From Frigidibacter sp. SD6-1 (lineage in GTDB: Bacteria; Pseudomonadota; Alphaproteobacteria; Rhodobacterales; Rhodobacteraceae), in contig NZ_JARJNR010000002.1 of NCBI RefSeq assembly GCF_030143255.1, positions 332,921 to 396,920 of the forward strand: DNA of 64,000 bases. The letters run 5' to 3'. This document shows, in pieces, positions 45,135-56,127 of this stretch. The notes beneath the pieces were generated by a model. It was not told the origin of the DNA. It did not search any database and saw nothing but the letters and a program-made list of their open reading frames with translations. Position numbers and translations under genes: made by a program. Numbering within the stretch: the stretch's first letter is position 1; every line of letters begins with the position of its first letter.

Positions 45135-45533
45135 TCAGGCGCCGAGGCTCTGGTCCTCGACCGGCCAGACGCCGTTGATCCGCCAGGTTCCGTCGATCAG
45201 GATCATCTCGTAATCATAATAGCGGATCGCCCCGTCCGGACCCCGGACCTCGACCCGCTCCAGCAGCCGCCCGCCCGCCTCGCGCAGCCCGAGATACCGC
45301 ACCCGATCCGCGCCCCAGATCGCCGGGTAACCGCCCTCGACCATCCGCCCGAAATTCTCCGCTGTGCCAAAGACCTGACGGATGAAGGGCGAAGCGAAGC
45401 CGAAGGCGGCCTCGACGTCACCGGCGCGGAAGGCCTCGAACTGGCCACCGATGACCGCCTCGATCTCGGCGTCCTGCGCCCACGCGCCTGAAGCCATCAC
45501 ACCCATCATCAGGGCAAACACCCATCGACGCAT
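45135..45533 (-). CDS. DUF4864 family exported protein
   Basis: A 132-residue protein with a signal peptide (MRRWVFALMMGVMASGAWAQ). The mature domain is of the DUF4864 type, an NTF2-like fold: IEAVIGGQFEAFRAGDVEAAFGFASPFIRQVFG, GYPAIWG, then RYYDYEMILIDGTWRINGVW. The function is unknown. The start at 45533 is set by the signal peptide. It is monocistronic, between the beta-helix gene and lysK. Confidence 0.82.
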   Translation of the reverse strand: MRRWVFALMMGVMASGAWAQDAEIEAVIGGQFEAFRAGDVEAAFGFASPFIRQVFGTAENFGRMVEGGYPAIWGADRVRYLGLREAGGRLLERVEVRGPDGAIRYYDYEMILIDGTWRINGVWPVEDQSLGA

Positions 45534-45635
45534 CGCCGCCTCCCTCGCTTCACATCGAGGATACGGCAAGACGCCCTGAAAAGTTGCCGGTCGCAATCAG
45601 ATTTTCGCGACCGGCGCCCGGACGAAGTCAGCCGA

Positions 45636-47216
45636 TCAGGCCACAAACTCTCCGGCCAGCGCCCGTTCGATCAGCGTGACGGTCTCGCCCACGCCGTAAA
45701 GCGCGATGAACCCGCCGAACCGCGGCCCCTGGCTCGCACCCAGAAGCACCTCATAGAGCGCCGTGAACCAGTCGCGCAAAGGTTCGAACTGGTGCGCCGT
45801 GCCGACCGCGAAGACCATGGTCTGCAGGGCCTCGGCATCCAGCCCGCCCTCCCAGATCTTCAGCCGCGCCACCAGATCCTCCATCGCCGCGCGCTCCTTG
45901 TCGGACGGCAGTCGGAAGACCCGCCCCGGCGCCACAAAATCGTTGAAATAGCGCACCGCGAATTCCGCCGCCTGATCAAGCTGCGGGTTCTTCTCCGGGC
46001 TCGCATCAGGCGCATAATTGCGGATGAAGCCCCAAAGCCCCGCCTTGTCCTTCGCCCCGGCAACCGACGCAAGGTTCAGAAGCATCGCGAAGGACACGAC
46101 CATGTCCGACGCGGGCGGTTTTCCGTTGTGGATATGCCAGACCGGGTTCGCCAGTTGCTGATCAACCGCCTGCGCCGGGAAAGCGTTCAACTGCTGGTGA
46201 TATTCATCCACCGCCTTGGGGATCACGTCCCACCAGAGCCGCTTCGCCGTCTTCGGCTTCTGATACATGAAATAACCAAGGCTTTCCGTCGCCGCATAGG
46301 TCAGCCATTCGTCGATCGTCAGACCATTGCCCTTCGACTTCGAAATCTTCTGCCCCTGCTCGTCGAGGAACAATTCATAGGTGAAATGCTCCGGCTTCCG
46401 CCCGCCCAAGACCTCGCAGATCCCGTCGTAGATCGGCGTATTGGTGGAATGGTCCTTGCCATACATCTCGAAATCGACATCCAGCGCCGCCCAGCGCGCA
46501 CCGAAATCCGGCTTCCACTGCAGCTTCACATTGCCGCCCGTCACCGGCAGCGTCCATTCGCGCCCCGTCTCGTCGTCGAAGGTGATCGTATGGTTCACCT
46601 TGTCGACATGCTTCATCGGCACATAAAGCACCCGCCCCGTCTCTGGATGGATCGGCAGGAAGCAGGAATAGGTCTGCTGCCGCTCCTCGCGCAAGCTGGC
46701 AAGCATGATCTCCATGATCGCCTCGTACCGCTCCGCCGCCAGCCGGAGCGTATCGTCGAACTGCCCCGACTTGTAGAACTCGGTCGCCGAGATGAATTCA
46801 TACTCGAACCCGAATGTGTCGAGGAACCGGCGCAGCATCGCATTGTTGTGATGGCCGAAGCTCTCATATTCCCCGAACGGATCGGGGACGGAGGTCAGCG
46901 GCCGCTGCAGGTTCTCGCGCAGCATCTCCTGCTGCGGCACATTGTCCGGCACCTTCCGCATCCCGTCCACATCGTCGGAGAAACAGAACAGCCGCGTCGG
47001 AATGTCCGAGATGATCTCGAACGCCCGGCGGATCATCGTGGTGCGCTGCACCTCGCCGAATGTGCCGATATGCGGCAGGCCCGAGGGGCCGTAACCGGTC
47101 TCGAACAGCACATATCCCTTCTTCGGCGGCGCCTTTTCATAACGTTTCAGCACCCGGCGCGCTTCTTCAAAAGGCCAGGCTTTCGAATTCATCGCAGCAT
47201 CGCGGAGCGTCGTCAT
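45636..47216 (-). CDS. lysK: Lysyl-tRNA synthetase, class I
   Basis: A 526-residue class I enzyme charging tRNA-Lys. The HIGH-type motif reads [11 protein letters not shown] (about 43-53) and the KMSKS-type motif is KISKSKGNG (about 290). The GKD-HSTN site and anticodon-binding C-terminal half are present. Most bacteria use class II LysS; class I is usual in archaea and several alphaproteobacteria. An in-frame ATG eight codons downstream is an alternative start. It is divergent from the TerB-like gene. Confidence 0.95.
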   Translation of the reverse strand: MTTLRDAAMNSKAWPFEEARRVLKRYEKAPPKKGYVLFETGYGPSGLPHIGTFGEVQRTTMIRRAFEIISDIPTRLFCFSDDVDGMRKVPDNVPQQEMLRENLQRPLTSVPDPFGEYESFGHHNNAMLRRFLDTFGFEYEFISATEFYKSGQFDDTLRLAAERYEAIMEIMLASLREERQQTYSCFLPIHPETGRVLYVPMKHVDKVNHTITFDDETGREWTLPVTGGNVKLQWKPDFGARWAALDVDFEMYGKDHSTNTPIYDGICEVLGGRKPEHFTYELFLDEQGQKISKSKGNGLTIDEWLTYAATESLGYFMYQKPKTAKRLWWDVIPKAVDEYHQQLNAFPAQAVDQQLANPVWHIHNGKPPASDMVVSFAMLLNLASVAGAKDKAGLWGFIRNYAPDASPEKNPQLDQAAEFAVRYFNDFVAPGRVFRLPSDKERAAMEDLVARLKIWEGGLDAEALQTMVFAVGTAHQFEPLRDWFTALYEVLLGASQGPRFGGFIALYGVGETVTLIERALAGEFVA

Positions 47217-47328
47217 GGTCGCACACTTTCAAAGGTTGGAAACGGCACCCGATGCGCCGCAAGGCCCGTCCCTATTGTGCGGGGGGCGAATGGTCAATAA
47301 TTTCACGCCAAACAGAAGGAACGAACCC

Positions 47329-47751
47329 TTGCCCAATACCCTGCCCGCCTTCTCCGCCCAGGACGCGCTCGTGGCGCTCATGGTCACCGTCTCCGTCTCG
47401 GACGAAACGATCCGCACGGCCGAGCTTGTCGCCATCGAACGTCAGGTCAACCACCTGCCGATCTTCGCGAATTACGATATGGAAACCGTGCGAGAGGTCG
47501 CCCAGACCGTCTACAAGCTGATGGAGGATGAAGACGGGCTCGACACGCTTTTCGCCATGATCCGCGCGGCCCTGCCCGAAAAGCTCTACGAGACCGCCTA
47601 TGCGCTTGCCTGCGATGTCGCCGTCGCCGACGTCCGGCTCGGCCAAAGCGAGCTCAGGCTCCTCGAAGAGGTCCGCGAGGAGCTGGACATCGACCGGCTT
47701 CACGCCGCCGCCATCGAACGCGGCGCCCGCGCCCGCCATATGACGCTCTGA
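47329..47751 (+). CDS. TerB-like (tellurite resistance/DjlA-type) protein
   Basis: A 140-residue all-helical protein of the TerB/TERB fold: AQDALVALMVTVSVSDETIRTAELVAIERQVNHLPIF, then EKLYETAYALACDVAVADVRLGQSELRLLEEVREEL. The repeated acidic D-x-x-x-x-x-x-E patterns could bind metal. The TTG at 47329 has an AAGGA eight bases upstream and gives the family's N-terminus. The ATG at 47290 adds 13 unrelated residues and is the alternative. The role is unknown. It is followed nine bases later by a small lipoprotein gene. Confidence 0.75.
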   Translation: MPNTLPAFSAQDALVALMVTVSVSDETIRTAELVAIERQVNHLPIFANYDMETVREVAQTVYKLMEDEDGLDTLFAMIRAALPEKLYETAYALACDVAVADVRLGQSELRLLEEVREELDIDRLHAAAIERGARARHMTL

Positions 47752-47760
47752 GAGGTTGCC

Positions 47761-48018
47761 ATGCGTGTAACGATTGTCCCCCTTCTCGTCCTGCCCCTGC
47801 TGGCCTGTCAGGACAAAAGCTGTACGCCCGAAGATCTGGCCCAGCAGGCAACCGACCTGATGGTCGCCGCCCGCACCTACGGCCTGACCCACCGCGACCG
47901 GATGCAGGAGACGGGCGAAAAGGTCGCCGACCTCGTCGATCGCGCCAACCGGGCAAGCGGCGATCTGCAACCGCTCTGCGACGAGATCGCCGCGCTGATG
48001 AAAGAGATCGGCGGCTGA
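47761..48018 (+). CDS. Small lipoprotein, hypothetical
   Basis: An 85-residue protein with a lipoprotein signal (MRVTIVPLLVLPLLACQDK, lipidated Cys at 16) and a short helical, charged mature part with two more cysteines (C21, C73). No family is recognised. It probably forms a transcription unit with the TerB-like gene nine bases upstream. Confidence 0.7.
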   Translation: MRVTIVPLLVLPLLACQDKSCTPEDLAQQATDLMVAARTYGLTHRDRMQETGEKVADLVDRANRASGDLQPLCDEIAALMKEIGG

Positions 48019-48106
48019 CCCGCCTTGGGCGAAAGGCGCCATCGATGCCCGCTTGACCGGATCGCGCGCCCGTCGGACAACACTCCTGTCGGATAGGGAG
48101 AGTTCC

Positions 48107-49399
48107 ATGCGCCGCCGTCAGCTCGTATCTGTGTTCATCGCCCTGGCGGTCATGATTACCGCCCTGCCGCAGCGGGCCGCCGCCTTCTGCGGCTTCTACG
48201 TCTCACGCGCCGACGGCTCGCTCTACAATCAGGGCTCGCGTGTGATCTACACCCGCTTCAACCGCACCTCGGTCATCACCATGGCGTCGGACTACAAAGG
48301 CCCCGCCTCCGATTTCGCCATGGTCGTGCCAACGCCCTTCGTGCTGCAGAAGAACCAGGTGAAGATCGTCGATGCGAGGACGGTGGACCATCTCGACGGC
48401 TATACCGCGCCGCGCCTTGTGGAATATTTTGACTATGATCCCTGTGAGGTCGGCTTTGCGGAGCCGGTCATGGCGGAGGCGGCCGTCGAAAGCGGAAGCA
48501 ACGCCAAACCGACCCGCCGCGATGGCGCGAGGGCGCTCGGTGTCAAGATCCTCTCCGAATATGCGGTCGGCGATTACGATATCCTGATGCTGTCGGCCAG
48601 GGAATCGAACGGCCTCCTCACCTGGCTCACCTCCGAAGGCTACAAGCTGCCGACCGGGGCCGAAAAGACCGTGCAGGCCTATCTCGACATGGGCATGAAA
48701 TTCTTCGTGGCCCGCGTGAACCTCTCGCGCCATGCCGCGAATGAACGGCAGGAACTGCAACCCCTGCAGATCACCTTCCGCTCCGACGATTTCATGCTGC
48801 CGATCCAGCTTGGCAAGCTGAACGGCGACGGGCCGCAGGATCTGATCGTGATGACACTCACGAAAGACGCCCGCGTCGCGCTGACCAACTACATGACGCG
48901 CGAACTGCCGACCGACGTCAATGTGCCCGTCTTCGTCAAGGACATGTTCCCCGATTTCTACCGCACCATGTTCGCCCGCGCCGCCGGTCCGAACGGCGCT
49001 TTCCTCGAATATGCCTGGGACATGGGCTGGTGCGACCCCTGCGCCGACGATCCGCTGACCTTCGACGAGTTTCGCGAACTTGGCGCCTCCTGGATTACCC
49101 GCAAGAATGCCGACATCCCCCCGGCCTTCGTCACCCGCATCCATATCCGCTACGACAGCACCAGCTTCTTCGAGGACCTGAAATTCCGCGAGACCGAGAA
49201 CCGCGAGAATTTCCAGGGGCGCTATGTGCTGAACCATCCGTTCGACGGCGAGATCACCTGCGAGGCGGGCAAGGACTATGTGAAAGAGGTCCGCGCCCGT
49301 CTGAAGGAAGAGGCCAAGACCCTGCGCGACCTGACGGGCTGGAGCGAAAAGGCCATCCGCCGCGAGATGCGAAAGACGGTGCCCGTTCTCTATCAGTGA
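48107..49399 (+). CDS. DUF2330 family exported protein
   Basis: A 430-residue protein with a signal peptide (MRRRQLVSVFIALAVMITALPQRAAAFCGFYVS). The DUF2330 domain is visible as RVIYTRFNRTSVITMASDYKGPASDFAMVVPTPFVL and LSARESNGLLTWLTSEGYKLP, and cysteines are scattered through it (CGFY, DPCEVG, WCDPCADDP). Function is unknown in all members. The start at 48107 is set by the signal peptide and an upstream GGGAGAG Shine-Dalgarno. Confidence 0.85.
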   Translation: MRRRQLVSVFIALAVMITALPQRAAAFCGFYVSRADGSLYNQGSRVIYTRFNRTSVITMASDYKGPASDFAMVVPTPFVLQKNQVKIVDARTVDHLDGYTAPRLVEYFDYDPCEVGFAEPVMAEAAVESGSNAKPTRRDGARALGVKILSEYAVGDYDILMLSARESNGLLTWLTSEGYKLPTGAEKTVQAYLDMGMKFFVARVNLSRHAANERQELQPLQITFRSDDFMLPIQLGKLNGDGPQDLIVMTLTKDARVALTNYMTRELPTDVNVPVFVKDMFPDFYRTMFARAAGPNGAFLEYAWDMGWCDPCADDPLTFDEFRELGASWITRKNADIPPAFVTRIHIRYDSTSFFEDLKFRETENRENFQGRYVLNHPFDGEITCEAGKDYVKEVRARLKEEAKTLRDLTGWSEKAIRREMRKTVPVLYQ

Positions 49400-49412
49400 A
49401 GGTCCGGCACTC

Positions 49413-50891
49413 TCACGCCCAGCTGCCGATCAGCCGCAGTTCCATCCGACGCGCCCGCTTGGCCCAGCTTGAGGCACCCGGCGGGTTTTCGCGGTCGCCG
49501 GGCGGCACCGCATCGCGGCGCGCGACATCGGCGGCATAGATTGCAAAGACCCGCTCCTCCCCCGCCGCCGTCGTCAGATAGCCCACAAGACCCGAGACGA
49601 AATTCAGCGTACCGGTCTTCGCGACCACCCGTTGCGGCGCGCGGGCCGACCCCAGATCCTTGGCATCCTTGAACTTCACCGGCTTCATCAACCCGCCAAG
49701 CCCCGCGCCCGGCCCCAGACGGCGCAGCGCCTCCGCCATCTCTGCCGCGCTGACGCGCGAAGCGCCGCCCAGCCCCGAATGATCGACGAACTGCGCGCCA
49801 CGCCTTCCGATCCCGCTGGCAAGCCAGTCTGCCATCGCCCGAGCCGACGCGGCATGGGTCTTCGCCCCCCGCACGACCGAGGCGGCCATCCCCACCGTCT
49901 CGGCGGTCATGTTGGTGGAAAATTTCAGCATGTCGCGCAACACATCGGGCAAGGGCGCGCTCTCACGGCCGCGCAGCAGCGTCGGACCGGGCGGCACCGA
50001 TGCCAGCACCTCGGGCCGGTCGAGCCTGATCCCCTGCGCCGCCATCAGCGTGCGGAACACGTCGCCCGCGTAAAGGTCGGGCCGCCGCACCGGCAGCCAG
50101 CGGCTGCCATCCTTGTTCAGCGCGGCCTGCGCCACCGTCCAGTCCTCGGTCCGGCCACCATCGGCATAGGTGAAGATCGGCAGGTCGCGCGCCACCACCT
50201 TCATCCGCGCCATCTCGACCGCTGGCGCAAACCGCTCCGCGCGCGCGTCGAACCCCACCCTGTAGCCGTCGCCGCCGCGCGCCCAGGTGAAATTCACCCG
50301 GTTGAAGTTCAGGTTCAGCCCCGAGACCGCCGGGTTATAGCCCAGCCACTCCGGCTGGCCCCGGTCGATCTCGGGCAGATAGGGCAGCGCCCCGCCCCAG
50401 ACAAGGAAGCGCCCCGCGACTGAGGTCACGCCCGCCGCCCTGACCGCTGCCGCCAGATCGCCCAGATCGTCGGTCGACAGCGAAGGATCGCCGCCGCCCG
50501 CCAGGATCAGATCGCCCGCGACCCGACCGCCCTTGACCGGCCCGGTCACCAGAACCCGCGTCGAGAAGCGATGCCCCGCCCCGAGTGTCCCCAAGGCATA
50601 AAGCGCCGTGACCGCCTTCAGCGTCGAGGCGGGCGGCATCGGCCGGTCAGGCTCCCGCGCCGCCAGCACCTCGCCGCTTTTGGCATCCATGAGCAGATAG
50701 CAGACGGCAGCACCGGGCAACTTCGCCTCGGCGATGATCGCCTCGGCCAGGTCGGCCGAAGGCACCGCAGCCGCACCACGCACCGGCCGGGCGGGTGGCA
50801 CCGGCGAGCGCAGCGGAGCCTCTGCCAGGGCGGGCCAGGCCGCCCCCGCCATAAGCCCCGCCAGAAGGCCGCGCCGCGTCAGTCCCGTCAT
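49413..50891 (-). CDS. dacB: D-alanyl-D-alanine carboxypeptidase/endopeptidase (PBP4 family)
   Basis: A 492-residue S13 peptidase trimming peptidoglycan cross-links. Active-site motifs are S-x-x-K as STLK (Ser89), S-x-N as STN ([12 protein letters not shown]) and KTG in [13 protein letters not shown]. The N-terminus [19 protein letters not shown] carries an RR pair and may be Tat- or Sec-exported. The ATG at 50891 overlaps the nadD stop (ATGA) and has a GGAG nine bases upstream; an ATG five codons earlier is less well placed. Confidence 0.92.
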   Translation of the reverse strand: MTGLTRRGLLAGLMAGAAWPALAEAPLRSPVPPARPVRGAAAVPSADLAEAIIAEAKLPGAAVCYLLMDAKSGEVLAAREPDRPMPPASTLKAVTALYALGTLGAGHRFSTRVLVTGPVKGGRVAGDLILAGGGDPSLSTDDLGDLAAAVRAAGVTSVAGRFLVWGGALPYLPEIDRGQPEWLGYNPAVSGLNLNFNRVNFTWARGGDGYRVGFDARAERFAPAVEMARMKVVARDLPIFTYADGGRTEDWTVAQAALNKDGSRWLPVRRPDLYAGDVFRTLMAAQGIRLDRPEVLASVPPGPTLLRGRESAPLPDVLRDMLKFSTNMTAETVGMAASVVRGAKTHAASARAMADWLASGIGRRGAQFVDHSGLGGASRVSAAEMAEALRRLGPGAGLGGLMKPVKFKDAKDLGSARAPQRVVAKTGTLNFVSGLVGYLTTAAGEERVFAIYAADVARRDAVPPGDRENPPGASSWAKRARRMELRLIGSWA

Positions 50892-51499
50892 TCCGTCCGT
50901 CTCCATTCGCCCCGTGCCCGGATCGCGGAAGAGGACATGTCGTTCAGCGGCATGTCAAGAAAGACCCAGGCCGGCGCCCGCCTGCGGGCCAGAAGGCCCG
51001 CCGCATGGCCAGGCAGCCGCCAGCGCGCATATTCCTCCGCCGCCCGCGCCCCCCGCGCCGCCAGCCGCTTGCCCGGCCGGGCGAAGATGGCGATCGGCAC
51101 ATGCCGCATGATCCAGTCCCAGCGGTCCCACCGGTGAAACTCGGCCAGATTGTCCGCCCCCATCAGCCAGACGAAGCGCACGCCCGGATAGATCGCCATC
51201 AACCGCTCGAGCGTCTCGGCGGTGAACCGCGTCCCCAGCCGCACCTCGATGTCGGTGATCGCGACACGCGGATCGCCCATCACCCGCCGCGCCCGCGCCA
51301 CCCGCTCCGCCATCGGCGCAGGCGGATTGGCCTTCAGCGGATTGCCGGGCGAGACCAGCCACCAGACCCGGTCCAGCCCCAACCGCTTCAACGCCTCCCG
51401 GGTCAGATGCGCATGGCCATCGTGGGCCGGGTCGAACGATCCGCCCAGAAGGCCGATGATCATGCCGGGGGTTGCGATGGGAAGTCCTGCTCGCCTCAA
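50888..51499 (-). CDS. nadD: Nicotinate-nucleotide adenylyltransferase
   Basis: A 203-residue enzyme making nicotinate adenine dinucleotide in NAD synthesis. The HxGH-type motif [50 protein letters not shown] and the C-terminal SSSAIRARG are all present. The TTG at 51499 is chosen because it restores the N-terminal R-R-x-G-L-P-I-A-x-P-G stretch I recall in Rhodobacteraceae NadD. The ATG at 51463 would remove it. It is coupled to the PBP4 gene. Its start lies only 30 bases from the divergent retron promoter. Confidence 0.9.
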   Translation of the reverse strand: MRRAGLPIATPGMIIGLLGGSFDPAHDGHAHLTREALKRLGLDRVWWLVSPGNPLKANPPAPMAERVARARRVMGDPRVAITDIEVRLGTRFTAETLERLMAIYPGVRFVWLMGADNLAEFHRWDRWDWIMRHVPIAIFARPGKRLAARGARAAEEYARWRLPGHAAGLLARRRAPAWVFLDMPLNDMSSSAIRARGEWRRTE

Positions 51500-51528
51500 C
51501 TGCCTCGACCCCCGGTTGAATTCATGAC

Positions 51529-51556
51529 TTGACCGGAGCCCCGTCGCGCCTACCAT
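51529..51556 (+). promoter_or_regulatory. Putative retron promoter
   Basis: TTGACC (51529-51534) and TACCAT (51551-51556) are separated by 16 bases. Transcription would begin near 51562-51564, exactly where the a1 arm of the predicted retron RNA starts. Confidence 0.6.
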
Positions 51557-51563
51557 GCCCAAA

Positions 51564-51713
51564 GCAGAAGCGGTGCTCAAGATGCCGGGCGTACCGGCTG
51601 GCCGGGGTTTCCCCTGCCTTTCATCGTGAGAATGCACATTCGGCGCATGACCTCCGCTGGGCTTCACCCAGATATGGTCATGCAGGACAGGACTGGTTGG
51701 GCATCGTTTCTGC
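51564..51713 (+). ncRNA. Predicted retron msr-msd RNA
   Basis: This RNA lies directly upstream of the reverse transcriptase and has the full retron layout. Arm a1 (51564-51580) pairs with a2 (51697-51713) over 17 uninterrupted base pairs, three of them G-U. The base just after a1, G51581, is the candidate branching guanosine. Two msr hairpins follow: GCCGG-N5-CCGGC (51584-51598) and GGCcGGGG-TTT-CCCCtGCC (51600-51618). The msd carries a long hairpin at 51645-51683: GCATGACC and GGTCATGC outside, CTGGG-CTTCA-CCCAG inside, with a symmetric 4x4 internal loop. Arm a2 ends eight bases before the ATG. It is predicted to be template and primer for multicopy single-stranded DNA. Pairings were checked base by base; covariation was not. 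Confidence 0.75.
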
Positions 51714-51721
51714 GTTTTCAA

Positions 51722-53011
51722 ATGAACCTATCGGATGTTCTCAGGCCCTTCGCGGCCTCCCTTTCCCAGATTGACTGGACCGACCTGGCACTTGAAACCC
51801 ACCTGCGCCAGCGCCTGCCGACACGTCTGTCTTCCATCGCGCGACCGCTCGCCCGCGCCTTGAAACACAGGTTCCCCGCAAGTGTCGCACCGGATACTGC
51901 GCTGCTCCTGCGCTTTCTCCGCACCCGCCCCGAAGCCGGCAGGATCCTTGCGCTCGCGAAGCGCTTGGGCGACATCCCCGCCCCGCCCTTGCTGACAGCC
52001 GGCTTTCGCCCGGATCCGGCGCTTGCAACGCTTGGGCTGCCCGCGCTCGACACGACCGAGGCTCTCGCAGACTGGTTGGGTCTTACCGAGAGCCAGCTTG
52101 TTCGTTTCGCCGACCTGCGCGGGCTCTCTGCTCAGGCGGCGTCGCACTTCGCCGGGCATTATCGCCATCACCTGATCCCGAAGACGGACGGCCAGTTTCG
52201 GCTGATCGAGGAGCCGAAGCCGCTGATGAAACGTCTGCAGCGCCACGTCCTGCGCTGGCTTCTCGACCGGGTTCCGCCACATCCCGATGCCATCGGCTTT
52301 CGCAAGGGCACCTCCTGCTTGACCGGCGCACGGCGCCACGCGGGCGAACAGGCCGTCGTATGCTTCGACCTCACCGATTTCTTTCCGACGATCGGCTTCA
52401 GCCGCGTCTACGCGATCTTCCGCACCCTGGGCTACCCGACGCCCGTCGCCCGAGCGCTGACCGGCATCTGTACCGCCGTAACGCCCGACGAACTCCTTCA
52501 GGACAACCGGATCGCCGCGCGCAATCTTCTCACGGGCCGCCATCTGCCGCAGGGCGCCCCCACCTCGCCCGCGCTTGCCAATCTGGCCGCCCGCGCGCTC
52601 GACCGCCGCCTCGCGGGCCTCGCGCGCAGGCTCGGGGCGAGTTACAGCCGCTATGCAGACGATCTCGCCTTCTCCGGCGACCGGCATGTCGTTCCAACCC
52701 TGCTCTCCGCGGTTCCCGATATCGTCCGCGAGACAGGCTTTCGCCTCAACCCCGCCAAGACCCGGAAGGCGCACTCAGGCCAGCGCCAGACCGTCACCGG
52801 TATCGTCGTGAACCGTCACCTGAACCTTGCGCGGCCCGTCTATGACGAGGTGAAGGCCATCCTCCACCGCCTCTCCGATCCGGCGGACCCGCGCCGCCGC
52901 GACCCGGCGTTCCTCGCGCATCTCGACGGCCGTATCTCCTGGGCCGAACAGGTCAACCCCGCGCGCGCCCGCAGCCTTCGCGATCGTTTCGACGCCCTCG
53001 CCCTCGGCTAA
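51722..53011 (+). CDS. Retron-type reverse transcriptase with N-terminal extension
   Basis: A 429-residue RNA-directed DNA polymerase. Palm motifs are [11 protein letters not shown] (214-224, first catalytic Asp), [14 protein letters not shown] (275-288) and YADD (311-314). QTVTGIVVN (356-364) contains the VTG triplet typical of retron enzymes. [32 protein letters not shown] (about 146-177) and [12 protein letters not shown] (187-198) are standard RT 0-2 regions. Residues 1 to about 140 are an extension absent from short retron RTs such as Ec86 but reminiscent of the myxobacterial (Mx162-like) branch. No maturase X or endonuclease domain is present, so it is not a group II intron protein. The ATG at 51722 is chosen because the RNA element ends just before it. 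Confidence 0.88.
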   Translation: MNLSDVLRPFAASLSQIDWTDLALETHLRQRLPTRLSSIARPLARALKHRFPASVAPDTALLLRFLRTRPEAGRILALAKRLGDIPAPPLLTAGFRPDPALATLGLPALDTTEALADWLGLTESQLVRFADLRGLSAQAASHFAGHYRHHLIPKTDGQFRLIEEPKPLMKRLQRHVLRWLLDRVPPHPDAIGFRKGTSCLTGARRHAGEQAVVCFDLTDFFPTIGFSRVYAIFRTLGYPTPVARALTGICTAVTPDELLQDNRIAARNLLTGRHLPQGAPTSPALANLAARALDRRLAGLARRLGASYSRYADDLAFSGDRHVVPTLLSAVPDIVRETGFRLNPAKTRKAHSGQRQTVTGIVVNRHLNLARPVYDEVKAILHRLSDPADPRRRDPAFLAHLDGRISWAEQVNPARARSLRDRFDALALG

Positions 53012-53076
53012 GCCCGATTGCCCTTTGCCCCCATCTCCCCTACATGGGGCGCAACCCCTGTTCCCGCGAGGATTCC

Positions 53077-54721
<1,645 letters not shown>

Positions 54722-54732
<11 letters not shown>

Positions 54733-55186
54733 GCTTGAAGCAGAGGAATAAGTTGACGACACCGAAAGCAATCTCTGCGACGCTCAGAATTCTGAGTAGC
54801 TCTAGCGCATACTGAAAAGCGCTGGAATAGGAGACTTTCGAGCTGTCACTTTGCGCGTCAGCTTTTGCCAGCATACGAAGCTCACCTCCACATGCCTGGG
54901 CAAACGCGTCTTCAAATTTCATGAGTGCTTGCTCAGCGTTCTTGACGAGTTGGCGAGTTCTGGCTTCCAAGTCTGAGAACACTTTGTGCGCTCCCAAACT
55001 GAGCAGGCCAACCGCAATGATGAACCGGCCTCCATGCGTCATGTCGATCACCGCGATAGCCGCCGCCAGTAACCCTCCCAAGACTAATACAAACAAATTG
55101 AAGCAGTCCACACGTTGCTGAGCGTGCCGATCAAACATCCGCCATGCATGCTCGTAAGCTGTATCGCTAAACGAGTGTTCTTTCAT
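54722..55186 (-). CDS. Hypothetical two-TM protein in an AT-rich segment
   Basis: A 154-residue protein. After a charged N-terminus ([26 protein letters not shown]) there are two adjacent membrane segments ([20 protein letters not shown] and [16 protein letters not shown]). A helical cytoplasmic stretch ([24 protein letters not shown]) follows, and a C-terminal hydrophobic segment ([16 protein letters not shown]) closes it. It is not recognised as a named family, though small proteins of this shape occur in defence islands. Codon use is AT-richer than in the neighbours. The start at 55186 has a GAAGG seven bases upstream. Confidence 0.65.
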
Positions 55187-55268
55187 TGGCTTACCTTCAG
55201 TAGCGTGGCGCGTTTGCGCCAATCTTCCTACCGCGAAATCGAGAGAACAGCTAGCAGCAGGTCATAAG

Positions 55269-55307
55269 GTGGATCAACCAGCGCGCTCTGAGCGCAGGTT
55301 GACCCAC
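55269..55307. repeat. REP-like palindrome 1
   Basis: GTGG, AACC and GCGC blocks are mirrored by GCGC, GGTT and CCAC around a short loop. It lies in the 464-base gene-free stretch 55187-55650, which otherwise contains only the other repeats listed here. Confidence 0.5.
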
Positions 55308-55416
55308 GATCCCTTCTGATAGCGCGCTGTAGCCAGCATATGTCGGGTCGTTCCGCGCGGCACGCGCGGGTTGACCGTCCGTTTCCCTGCATCGCCAGTT
55401 CCTCGCCCCGCGCCAT

Positions 55417-55455
55417 GGTGGGTGAACCCGCCTTCGGCGGAACCACCCACCCTAC
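55417..55455. repeat. REP-like palindrome 2 with CCTAC tag
   Basis: GGTGGGT ... CCGCC-TT-CGGCGG ... ACCCACC is a compound palindrome ending in CCCTAC. The same tag flanks the two units at 55584-55654. Confidence 0.6.
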
Positions 55456-55583
55456 GGATGAAACTCCCGATCGACCCGGCCCAAACGACTATCGCGATGG
55501 ATCGACGAATAGGGCCGATCGGTTGGCTTCCCTACAAACCCACGCTTCACCGGACCGCGCAACCGCTTCCCCCCGCAGCAAGC

Positions 55584-55654
55584 GTAGGGTGCGTGCTCGC
55601 ACGCACCATCACCCCACGCCAACGATCATCTGTGCGTGAAATCACGCACCCTAC
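55584..55654. repeat. REPIN: two inverted REP units
   Basis: GTAGGGTGCGTG-CTCG-CACGCACC (55584-55607) faces GTGCGTG-AAAT-CACGCACCCTAC (55632-55654). Each is a palindrome with a GTAGGG tag, arranged head to head as in REPINs. The second unit overlaps the 3' end of the RAYT gene by four bases. Confidence 0.8.
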
Positions 55655-56127
55655 CATCTTCCCGCCGCGATCTCGCGATGGATGGACGAATGGGGCCAGT
55701 CCTCTGGCCTTTCGACAAATCCGTGCTTGACCGGGTTCAGGTGGCAATACCGGACGTGGGCGGCATAATCATCCGCATCTCTGATATGGTGCTCCCAGAA
55801 CCGGCGCTGCCACAATCCACGCTCCTGCCGCGCCTCGTGGCTCGGCCGAAGCCGCGCTTTCGGCAAGTCCCGCGAAAACCGGCTCTTGATCGATCGCCAC
55901 CGGGTCGGGAAATCCCGGTCCCCCTCCGGCAATGTCCAGACCGCATGCAGATGATCGGGCATCACGACCCAAGCGTCGATCCCGAACGGCCGTTCCGCCC
56001 GCGTCGCCGCCACCGCCTGCCGAAGCCGCCCGACCTCGCGCAGCAAGAGGTCCGAGCCGCGCTCGGCCAGCGCAACGGTGAAGAAGACGCAGGCACCGGG
56101 TATGCGGGGGCGGAGGTAGCGCGGCAT
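55651..56127 (-). CDS. REP-associated tyrosine transposase (RAYT)
   Basis: A 158-residue single-copy relative of IS200/IS605 Y1 transposases. The metal-binding motif is WVVMPDHLHAVWTLP (H-L-H) and the catalytic tyrosine lies in YCHLNPVKHGFV. The N-terminus MPRYLRPRIPGACVFFTVAL and the QRRFWEHHIRD stretch are characteristic of RAYTs. Such enzymes act on REP palindromes rather than moving themselves. Matching palindromes lie immediately downstream and at 61658-61709. The start at 56127 gives the family's MPRY opening. Confidence 0.92.
   Translation of the reverse strand: MPRYLRPRIPGACVFFTVALAERGSDLLLREVGRLRQAVAATRAERPFGIDAWVVMPDHLHAVWTLPEGDRDFPTRWRSIKSRFSRDLPKARLRPSHEARQERGLWQRRFWEHHIRDADDYAAHVRYCHLNPVKHGFVERPEDWPHSSIHREIAAGRW

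Noticed and set aside
42898..45213. 771-residue plus-strand frame opposite the beta-helix gene
   Set aside because: Shadow frame rich in Arg/His/Asp with no domain; the minus-strand frame has clear GH28-like motifs.
45636..47216. Class I lysyl-tRNA synthetase as a sign of transfer from archaea
   Set aside because: Class I LysK is known to be common in alphaproteobacteria, and the gene's composition matches its neighbours.
51555..51704. Alternative 8-bp pairing ATGCCCAA (51555-51562) with TTGGGCAT (51697-51704) at the retron RNA ends
   Set aside because: The left half overlaps the predicted -10 box and would lie before the transcript start. It is shorter than, and mutually exclusive with, the 17-bp a1/a2 stem.
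51722..53011. Group II intron maturase as identity of the reverse transcriptase
   Set aside because: No maturase X or HNH endonuclease region, no intron domain V/VI-like structure downstream, and the VTG motif plus the upstream msr-msd RNA fit a retron.
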